DNA from: Nitrospirota bacterium
GTDB taxonomy: Bacteria > Nitrospirota > CAKKRA01 > 9FT-COMBO-42-15
Reading direction: 5' to 3'
Assembly (NCBI GenBank): GCA_016195585.1
Contig: JACPZJ010000108.1
Coordinates: 1 to 5,281, forward strand
Length of the DNA: 5,281 nucleotides
The notes under the pieces were generated by a model. That model did not search any database and was not told the origin of the DNA. It saw only the letters and a list, made by a program, of their open reading frames with translations. The position numbers and the translations under genes are program-made. Of the stretch, positions 1-5,281 are shown piece by piece. How positions within the stretch are numbered: the first letter of the stretch is position 1; every line of letters starts with the position of its first letter.

Positions 1-1593
1 CGTCCAGCCATAAAAGAAAATAATAGCAGCAGCACAAAGGTAGCTGAAGATATCGCCATATTTAGTATAAATGGTCTTTTTATGGACCTCTGATATTGCG
101 ATCTCATCTGTTATGTATGTCTCAGCAAATATATCTGTTGTTTTTATTATTCTGCCTGAGGCGTCAATTATTCCTGTTATACCTGTATTTGCAGCCCTGA
201 TAACAGGCACCCTGTTTTCTACCGCCCTGAACACAGCCATAGAAAAATGCTGGTACGGCGCAGAGGACACACCAAACCATGCATCGTTTGTAATTGTTAC
301 CATAAGATTTGCATCCCTCTTAACAAACTCCCTTACAAGCTCTGGGAAGATTATCTCATAACATATCACCACACCGAACCGCGCGCCATCTGTTTTCATT
401 ATTGTATAATCTTCTCCGGGCACAAAGTCACCAATGCCTTCTACCATCTTGTTTATAAAGAACAGGATATTTGTCAGCGGGACATACTCGCCAAATGGTA
501 CAAGGTGTATCTTGTCGTATCTATACAGGACATCTCCCTTTGGAGAGATTAAATAGGCGCTGTTTAAGAGGCCATCTCTGCCTTTCATTGCAGGGCTGCC
601 AATTAAGAGATACACACTATTTTGTTTTGCAAAGGTTGTCAGCTCATTCTGATATTCCCTTTCCTGTTCAAAAAAGAATGGGGCAGCAGTCTCAGGCCAT
701 ATAATAAGCCCTGCGCCTTCTGATTTCGCCTTTTTTGACAGCGTAAGATAAATATCAATCGTTTCTCTCTTGAATTTAACATCCCATTTCTTTCCCTGCT
801 CAATATTCCCCTGAATAAGGCCTATTCGCATCTTCTGGGTGTTTCCATTATCTAAAAATCCCCTCATCTCCTCTTTAACCCCTCTTTGTCCCCCCTTAGT
901 AAGGGGGGAATTAAAGGGGGGTGATGACAATTTTATATAGCCGTAACTGTATACCATTATTAAAATCAGAACCGGTATTGCTATGAGTGCGATGAGATTT
1001 CTGTAATGCCCCCTCTCTTTCCTTCCCCTCTTTTTTATCAAGATCGCTGTCTCGGTTATGGCTATATTTACCATGACAATCAAAAAGGATATTCCATATA
1101 CCCCTGTGATGTCTGCAATCTGTATGAGCTCCATAAATTCATACTGCGAATATCCCAATTGCGCCCATGGAAAGCCTGTTAAAAGGTAATTCCTTATAAG
1201 CTCCAGAGTTACCCAGAGAGACGGCCCGATTACCAATCTTATTTGCGGCGAACGGTCTTTAATTAGATTGAATAGATATGAAAAAATGGCTGTATACAAT
1301 CCAAGATATGCTGCGAGGAGAAACATTATTGTATAACTTACAGGAAGAGGCACCTTGCCATAATTGTACATGGTAATTGTTACCCAGTTTATAATCACAA
1401 TAAAAGAGGTGGCGCCAACCAGCCAGCCAAGATAGAAGGCATCTTTTTTATCCTTGTCTTTTAATACGGTCAGAAGCGGGATGATCCCAATCCATGCCAC
1501 AGGATAGAGATTAAATCTCGGGAAGGATATGGCAATCAGCAGGCCTGATGAGGCCGCTAAAAATATGTCTTTGATCTCAAAGGATTTTTTCAT
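1..1593 (-). CDS. lnt: Apolipoprotein N-acyltransferase (partial at the C-terminal end)
   Basis: Lnt is an inner-membrane enzyme that transfers an acyl chain from a phospholipid to the N-terminal cysteine of apolipoproteins, the last step of lipoprotein maturation. I translated the minus strand by hand: 531 codons run without a stop from ATG at 1593 to the window edge. The N-terminal half (about residues 8-220) is a series of hydrophobic segments with family motifs FPW (141-143), GYSQ (147-150) and GVYGISFL (164-171). The carbon-nitrogen hydrolase domain starts near 255 (MRIGLIQGNI). The catalytic triad is visible as E301 (WPET), K361 (KIHLVPFGEY) and C411 (CYE), matching E267, K335 and C387 of the E. 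coli enzyme as I recall them. The final membrane helix (about 511-530) is running when the window ends, so only a short tail is missing. An in-frame TAA lies 27 nt upstream with no other ATG between, which supports this start. Residues 225-239 are encoded by a palindromic repeat (see 877-921). The gene diverges from the signalling operon. Confidence 0.96.
   Translation of the reverse strand, partial: MKKSFEIKDIFLAASSGLLIAISFPRFNLYPVAWIGIIPLLTVLKDKDKKDAFYLGWLVGATSFIVIINWVTITMYNYGKVPLPVSYTIMFLLAAYLGLYTAIFSYLFNLIKDRSPQIRLVIGPSLWVTLELIRNYLLTGFPWAQLGYSQYEFMELIQIADITGVYGISFLIVMVNIAITETAILIKKRGRKERGHYRNLIALIAIPVLILIMVYSYGYIKLSSPPFNSPLTKGGQRGVKEEMRGFLDNGNTQKMRIGLIQGNIEQGKKWDVKFKRETIDIYLTLSKKAKSEGAGLIIWPETAAPFFFEQEREYQNELTTFAKQNSVYLLIGSPAMKGRDGLLNSAYLISPKGDVLYRYDKIHLVPFGEYVPLTNILFFINKMVEGIGDFVPGEDYTIMKTDGARFGVVICYEIIFPELVREFVKRDANLMVTITNDAWFGVSSAPYQHFSMAVFRAVENRVPVIRAANTGITGIIDASGRIIKTTDIFAETYITDEIAISEVHKKTIYTKYGDIFSYLCAAAIIFFYGWT
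877..921. repeat. GC-armed palindromic repeat inserted in frame in lnt
   Basis: The core CCCCCCTTAGTAAGGGGGG (890-908) is a perfect inverted repeat with 9-bp arms around one base. It is flanked by a second, imperfect pair of arms, CCCCTCTTTGT (879-889) and AATTAAAGGGGGG (909-921). On the lnt strand it reads without a stop as PPFNSPLTKGGQRGV (residues 225-239), between the last membrane helix of the N-terminal half and the nitrilase domain. Its composition and symmetry differ from the surrounding gene. Dispersed repeats giving PLTKGG-like peptides are familiar to me from several environmental bacterial genomes, but only one copy lies in this window, so its status as a repeat family member is from recognition rather than from comparison here. 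Confidence 0.8.
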
Positions 1594-1610
1594 AATTGGT
1601 GCTTTCCAAA

Positions 1611-1639
1611 ATTATATACTTGTTTTTGATGGGTTGCAA
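1611..1639 (-). promoter_or_regulatory. Sigma70-like promoter for lnt
   Basis: On the minus strand TTGCAA (1639-1634, 4 of 6 matches to TTGACA) is followed after exactly 17 nt by a perfect TATAAT (1616-1611). The -10 box ends 17 nt before the lnt ATG, so transcription would start near 1604 and give a leader of roughly ten bases. That start falls inside the only Shine-Dalgarno-like stretch, GGAAAG (1607-1602). Either the mRNA is nearly leaderless or it starts further upstream than this box predicts. Confidence 0.55.
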
Positions 1640-1657
1640 AGGATTTTTTGGGTTGTC

Positions 1658-1686
1658 TTTACTAATTAAAGGTCATCAGGTATAAT
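1658..1686 (+). promoter_or_regulatory. Sigma70-like promoter for the signalling operon
   Basis: TTTACT (1658-1663, 4 of 6 matches to TTGACA), a 17-nt spacer and a perfect TATAAT (1681-1686) point toward the HD-GYP gene. The start would be near 1693, giving a leader of about 80 nt that contains a G-rich stretch (1708-1718). Its -35 box lies only 18 bp from the -35 box of the lnt promoter on the other strand, so a regulator bound between them could affect both. No other promoter-like sequence was evident before the kinase or the last regulator, in keeping with one transcript. Confidence 0.55.
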
Positions 1687-1745
1687 TAAAATGTTCAGGC
1701 AGCAATAGGGGTGGGGGGCTTGCAGGAGAAAACCCTTGTAATAAT

Positions 1746-1756
1746 GAGGGGAAAGG
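1746..1756 (+). promoter_or_regulatory. Distant Shine-Dalgarno region of the HD-GYP gene
   Basis: GAGGGGAAAGG is the only purine-rich ribosome-binding candidate before the ATG at 1772, but it ends 15 nt away, further than usual. The in-frame codons between are ATT (1760), ATA (1763), CCC and ATT, and the frame is closed by TGA at 1745-1747. ATG 1772 is therefore the best start. A rare ATT or ATA start 3-4 codons upstream would fit the spacing better but is less likely on general grounds. Confidence 0.4.
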
Positions 1757-1771
1757 CCAATTATACCCATT

Positions 1772-2716
1772 ATGAATGACGAGCTTAAAAATACCCTTAT
1801 TATAGACAGTGACTTCCACATAAGACAGAGCATCCGTTTCTTCCTTGAAAGAGACGGCTATATAGTAGATACTGCTGGAAACGCAAACGAGGCCATTTAT
1901 AAGACAAAGAATAACCAGTATAATGTAATAATTGCCTCATATAATCTATCTGATCTGAAAGGCATAGACCTCTTAGATACAATTAATAATAATAATCCCT
2001 CATCAGGTGAATTGATCTTTATATCCGATACCCCTGATATGAAAGAGGCAATAGCCTCTATCAGAAGGGGCGCCTTTGACTATCTGTCAAAACCCTTTGA
2101 AATAGAAAAGATGTCCTTTTTAGTCAATAAGGCTGTAGAGAAGCAGATATTGATTAAAGAGATAATTAATCTCAAAAGCGGCTTCTGGGGCCCCCTGAAA
2201 AATGTGGTAGCAGCCATAGATGCAAGAGACCATTTTCTCAGCGGCCACTCTGAAAAGGTTAGGGATTATGCTGTAAGGATCGCATATGAAATGGGCCTTT
2301 CAAAGAAAGAGACAAAGGATATTGAGCTTGCCGCCCTGACCCATGATATAGGCATGATAGGCGTCCCGGTAATATTTATTGGATCAGGGCTGTCAGAAAA
2401 GGACAGGGAGCATATAAGGATGCACCCTGTAATAGGCGCAAGGATATTAGGAATGAATCCCTTATTTGAGCCTGTTCTTCCTTTGGTGTTAAACCACCAC
2501 GAGACATCCGATGGCACAGGCTATCCTGAAGGCCGGAAGGATGATTATATTCCTATAGGCGCGGGGATAATCGGGATTGCTGAGGTATATGATGCAATCA
2601 CCAGCGACAGGTCTTATCGTAAGGCAAAGAGCAGGGATGATGGGAGAAATGAGGTTTTAATGGAAGGCAGAAAGTTTCATCCTGATATAATCAGCGCCTT
2701 TAAAAGGATCTTTTAA
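1772..2716 (+). CDS. Degenerate receiver / HD-GYP domain protein
   Basis: This 314-residue cytoplasmic protein has the architecture of an RpfG-like response regulator, in which phosphorylation of a receiver controls an HD-GYP phosphodiesterase that breaks down cyclic di-GMP. The receiver (about 5-125) resembles those of NtrC-type regulators and keeps S85, K107 and P108 (GAFDYLSKPF). However, the phospho-acceptor position is Ser56 (IIASYNLSDLKG), and the acidic pair is D12-S13-D14, so one Mg-binding Asp is also replaced. A helical linker (about 110-140) leads to the HD-GYP domain (about 142-314). Present there are H159 (SGHS), H191-D192, H218 (MHP), H242-H243-E244 and GTGYP (248-252). Two conserved positions are altered: Met195 replaces Lys in HDxGK, and Glu271 replaces the Asp in the usual ADAYDALTSDR motif; R280 is kept. 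The metal site looks mostly intact, whereas substrate binding may be weakened. It is probably co-transcribed with the kinase 8 nt downstream. Domain identity is certain; activity is not. Confidence 0.95.
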   Translation: MNDELKNTLIIDSDFHIRQSIRFFLERDGYIVDTAGNANEAIYKTKNNQYNVIIASYNLSDLKGIDLLDTINNNNPSSGELIFISDTPDMKEAIASIRRGAFDYLSKPFEIEKMSFLVNKAVEKQILIKEIINLKSGFWGPLKNVVAAIDARDHFLSGHSEKVRDYAVRIAYEMGLSKKETKDIELAALTHDIGMIGVPVIFIGSGLSEKDREHIRMHPVIGARILGMNPLFEPVLPLVLNHHETSDGTGYPEGRKDDYIPIGAGIIGIAEVYDAITSDRSYRKAKSRDDGRNEVLMEGRKFHPDIISAFKRIF

Positions 2717-2724
2717 GAAAAAAA

Positions 2725-5115
2725 ATGAAAAGGATTAATAGAAGCAAGAAGAACATCATAATACTTCTGAGATGGCTCCTTATAATGGTCTTTCTTACCA
2801 TGCTTCTGACAGGAAGCAGGGATATATCACTGGTTACAGGGAAGATAGCTTATATCTTATTATTTGTTATCAGCAATGTTGCCCTCCAGTTTGTGCCAAA
2901 GGAATATTTTACAAAACGTTACCTTGATTTTATTATTATCCTCGCTGATACAGCAATCATCACTGTCGGCATATATCTTACCAATGAGATAGAGCTTTAT
3001 TATGTCTACTTTCTATCAATAATAGTCGGCGCCCTCGGAAGGAGCATAAAAGGGAGCATCCTTGTCGCATTCATTGCAAGTGTCTTTTATTTTTTAATAA
3101 TTTTTAAAACTAAAAGTGTTGACATCCTGCAGCCCACATTCCTTGTGAGATTTCCCTTCTTCTTTATTATTGCCCTTGTCTCAAGCTTTCTTGCAGAGGA
3201 TGCAACTGTACAGCGCGAGCATTTGAAGAGGTCAAGGTTTCTGTTGAATCTTGGCCAGCTTCTTAGCTCTACAATCAGCGCCAATAAGATCCACGAGATA
3301 GTCACTGAAAACCTTTCTAAGCTTGAGGGAATAGATTTTTGCAGCACCTTTCAGTTTGATAATATCAAAAATCAGTTGTTGTTAAAAAGGGTATGGGGCA
3401 TAAAAGATATAGAGGGCCTTGAGAATTTTAGCATTTTACTTTCTGATATTGAAGGGGATATAAAAGAAAAGATTATGCAAAATCTTATGCCTATTGTGCT
3501 GAATGGAGAGGAAATTAAGAAGGATGAAGGATTTTTTCCTTTTTTCTGGCCGGATGCAGGCTCTCAGGTCATTGTGCCTATAGCAAATAAAAATGCCCTC
3601 TTGGGTACAATCAATGTGGGAAACAGGAAGCCTGATTACTTTGACGAGGAAACTATAGAGGTATTGAGCATCGTCTCAAATCAGGCTGCCTCTGCCTTTG
3701 AGAATGCAAGGCTGTTTAATGACCTTGGCCAGAATGCCCTTGAGCTTTCATCTTTATCCGATATAGGCAAGGTTATAAGCTCCACACTGGACCTAAAAGA
3801 GCTGCTGGATAACGTTATGAAATTGACAAGCAAGGTGCTCGGTGTGGAGGCGTGTTCCCTTTTACTGCTTGATGAGGCGACAAATGAGCTGGTCTTGATA
3901 AAGGGAAAGATCATAGGCGTTGCAGAGGCAATAAACAAGCTCGATAATAAGGAGTTCTCTGAAAGGGATTTTGAATTTTTTAATGCCATAGTAAATCAGG
4001 CGGCAATCGCCATAGAAAATGCAAAATTATATAAAGGCATGGAGGATAAGGTCGCAGAGACAGAGAGGCTTAACAAAATACTCTATGAAGAAAAGATAAA
4101 GATAGAATCAATCCTAAACAGCATGGCCGCAGGCGTGGTTGTGGTGGATATGGTCGGCCTTATGGTATTTATAAACAACAGCGCAAGGGAGATACTGGGT
4201 TATAAGCGGGGAAATAGTTCTGAGAAGGGGCCATATTTCGCTAACCTCATGGAGCTCCTGAAAAAAGGCGTCATCTCTGAAAAACCTGAATACGCTGCTG
4301 AAAAGACGGTGATAGAGGGCGAGGGCAAGAAAATAAGGGTCTTCAATACAAGGGTCTCTCCTATTAAAGGAAGAGATGAAGAAACGCTCGGCGCAGTGGG
4401 CGTCCTTGAGGATATCACAGAGCTTGAAAATCTCAGCGAGTTGAAGTCGGACTTTGTCTCACAGGTATCTCATGAGCTCAGAACGCCATTGACATCCGTA
4501 AAAGGGGCTACAAAATTAATACTTCGCGGGAGTACAGGCGCTATTAATGAAAAGCAGGAGAAGCTTCTAAAGATAATGAGCTCTGACACAGACAGGCTTA
4601 TAAACCTGATAAGCGACCTCCTTGATATCTCCAAGCTTGAATCAGGAAGGATAAAGATGAAGAAGGAGGATTTCAACCTATCAGAGATACTCCACCAGTG
4701 CATTGAGTCTGTCCAGTCTATAGTAAAGGACAAAAATTTAAGAATCTTTGAAAGATTTGATAATAATATAATGGTGAATGCTGACAGGGATAAGATAAAG
4801 CAGGTGGTTATTAATCTGCTTAGCAATGCCATTAAATTTACCCCGGCTGATGGAATGATAGAGTTATATGCCCGACAGGTAAGCGGGCTGTCAGAGGTAA
4901 GCGTTAAGGATACAGGTATTGGCATATCAAAGGAGTTTCACAAAAATATCTTTGAAAAATTTCAGCGGGCGGATAACAGCATGACTGCAGAGGTTCAGGG
5001 AACAGGGCTGGGGCTGGCAATCTGCAAGAAGATAGTAGAAGACCATGGCGGAAAGATATGGGTGGAGAGCGAGGAAAACAATGGGAGCAGGTTTTTCTTT
5101 ACTCTACCGGCATAA
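2725..5115 (+). CDS. Membrane multi-sensor histidine kinase (6TM-GAF-GAF-PAS-HisKA-HATPase)
   Basis: This 796-residue sensor kinase should autophosphorylate on His583 and pass the phosphate to a receiver protein. After a basic N-terminus come about six hydrophobic segments (near 10-29, 40-57, 67-85, 89-104, 110-127 and 136-156) with short loops and no large periplasmic domain; I do not recognise this membrane module. A full GAF domain follows (about 170-330). A second GAF (about 340-436) is much shorter: ELVLIKG (388-394) runs directly into GKIIGVAEAINK, which is normally some 50-70 residues later. A coiled-coil linker (437-462) and a PAS domain (about 463-570) lead to the H-box SHELRTPLT (H583). 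The catalytic domain has the N-box NLLSNAIKFT (N701), G1 DTGIGIS (D729), F-box IFEKF, G2 GTGLGLAI (759-766) and a DHGG motif (773-776), so the kinase core is intact. There is no attached receiver. It starts 8 nt after the previous stop with only a distant AAAGGA (2703-2707, the last base at 2708 being T), which suggests translational coupling. Confidence 0.96.
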   Translation: MKRINRSKKNIIILLRWLLIMVFLTMLLTGSRDISLVTGKIAYILLFVISNVALQFVPKEYFTKRYLDFIIILADTAIITVGIYLTNEIELYYVYFLSIIVGALGRSIKGSILVAFIASVFYFLIIFKTKSVDILQPTFLVRFPFFFIIALVSSFLAEDATVQREHLKRSRFLLNLGQLLSSTISANKIHEIVTENLSKLEGIDFCSTFQFDNIKNQLLLKRVWGIKDIEGLENFSILLSDIEGDIKEKIMQNLMPIVLNGEEIKKDEGFFPFFWPDAGSQVIVPIANKNALLGTINVGNRKPDYFDEETIEVLSIVSNQAASAFENARLFNDLGQNALELSSLSDIGKVISSTLDLKELLDNVMKLTSKVLGVEACSLLLLDEATNELVLIKGKIIGVAEAINKLDNKEFSERDFEFFNAIVNQAAIAIENAKLYKGMEDKVAETERLNKILYEEKIKIESILNSMAAGVVVVDMVGLMVFINNSAREILGYKRGNSSEKGPYFANLMELLKKGVISEKPEYAAEKTVIEGEGKKIRVFNTRVSPIKGRDEETLGAVGVLEDITELENLSELKSDFVSQVSHELRTPLTSVKGATKLILRGSTGAINEKQEKLLKIMSSDTDRLINLISDLLDISKLESGRIKMKKEDFNLSEILHQCIESVQSIVKDKNLRIFERFDNNIMVNADRDKIKQVVINLLSNAIKFTPADGMIELYARQVSGLSEVSVKDTGIGISKEFHKNIFEKFQRADNSMTAEVQGTGLGLAICKKIVEDHGGKIWVESEENNGSRFFFTLPA

Positions 5116-5146
5116 AATAATATAGTTCAAAAAAAGGAGGAAATAA

Positions 5147-5281
5147 ATGAAAAAGACAAAGATACTTGTTGCAGATGACAACAGAAATATTGTAGAATTG
5201 GTAAAGATGGAATTTGAGATACTGGATTATGATGTAGTCACTGCCTTTGACGGGGAAGAAGCATTAAAAAAGATAGAAAAG
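5147..5281 (+). CDS. Response regulator receiver protein (N-terminal part)
   Basis: The first 45 codons of a receiver-domain protein run off the right edge. KILVADDN (residues 5-12) has the normal acidic pair D10-D11, and the following amphipathic helix and the stretch FDGEEALKKIEK match receiver helix 1, strand 2 and helix 2. The phospho-acceptor Asp (expected near residue 54) and any output domain lie beyond the window, so it could be a single-domain or a DNA-binding regulator. The start is well supported: AAGGAGG (5134-5140) sits 6 nt before ATG, the strongest ribosome-binding site seen here. It begins 31 nt after the kinase stop, with no terminator-like hairpin between, and is the likely phosphotransfer partner of that kinase. 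Confidence 0.93.
   Translation, partial: MKKTKILVADDNRNIVELVKMEFEILDYDVVTAFDGEEALKKIEK

Noticed and set aside
71..704. Overlapping plus-strand open frames of 77-101 codons
   Set aside because: They lie antisense to lnt, whose long frame, family motifs and catalytic residues account for the region; their translations resemble no known family.
877..921. The strong hairpin as a transcription terminator
   Set aside because: It lies in mid-gene in lnt, is followed on neither strand by a proper T-run, and is continuous with the lnt reading frame.
1708..1756. G-quadruplex or riboswitch in the leader of the signalling operon
   Set aside because: There are two long G-runs (1708-1711 and 1713-1718) but the remaining runs are short or far away, and I found no motif of the c-di-GMP riboswitch classes.
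2702..2714. AAAAGGATCTTTT as a terminator or operator at the HD-GYP/kinase junction
   Set aside because: The dyad is imperfect, very short and within the end of the coding sequence; too weak to call.
3087..4925. Several minus-strand open frames of 72-151 codons inside the kinase gene
   Set aside because: They are opposite a well-conserved histidine kinase with every core motif, and are Ser/Leu-rich in the manner of antisense readings.
5116..5146. Terminator between the kinase and the last regulator
   Set aside because: The 31-nt gap is A-rich with no inverted repeat and holds a strong ribosome-binding site, so read-through is more likely.

Overview
The window comes from an AT-leaning bacterial genome with an outer membrane: it carries apolipoprotein N-acyltransferase, an enzyme of lipoprotein maturation. 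Heavy use of ATA (Ile) and AGG/AGA (Arg), the multi-sensor two-component genes, and a GC-armed palindromic repeat that reads in frame as PLTKGG are features I associate with Nitrospirota, Desulfobacterota and related environmental lineages. No marker here settles the taxonomy, so that placement is only a suggestion.

Layout: (1) Positions 1-1593, minus strand, hold lnt, open to the left edge and almost complete. It has all three catalytic residues and an in-frame palindromic repeat in the linker before its nitrilase domain. (2) Positions 1594-1771 are a divergent intergenic region with back-to-back sigma70-like promoters, one for lnt and one for the rightward genes. (3) Positions 1772-2716, plus strand, encode a receiver/HD-GYP protein. 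Its receiver has Ser where the phospho-acceptor Asp belongs, and its HD-GYP domain has Met in place of the conserved Lys of HDxGK. (4) Positions 2725-5115, plus strand, starting 8 nt later, encode a 796-residue membrane histidine kinase: about six transmembrane helices, GAF, a shortened GAF, PAS, HisKA and HATPase. (5) From position 5147 to the right edge, plus strand, is the start of a response regulator with a normal acidic pair and a very strong ribosome binding site.

The three rightward genes look like one operon. A simple reading is that the kinase phosphorylates the downstream receiver protein. The first gene has the shape of a c-di-GMP phosphodiesterase response regulator, but it probably cannot be phosphorylated in the usual way. 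It may act constitutively, as a c-di-GMP or protein-binding adaptor, or through contact with the kinase. No mobile element, tRNA, rRNA or CRISPR array was seen. The most unusual points are the degenerate receiver/HD-GYP protein in an otherwise intact kinase operon, the GAF domain that has lost its core, and the palindrome tolerated inside an essential-type enzyme gene.
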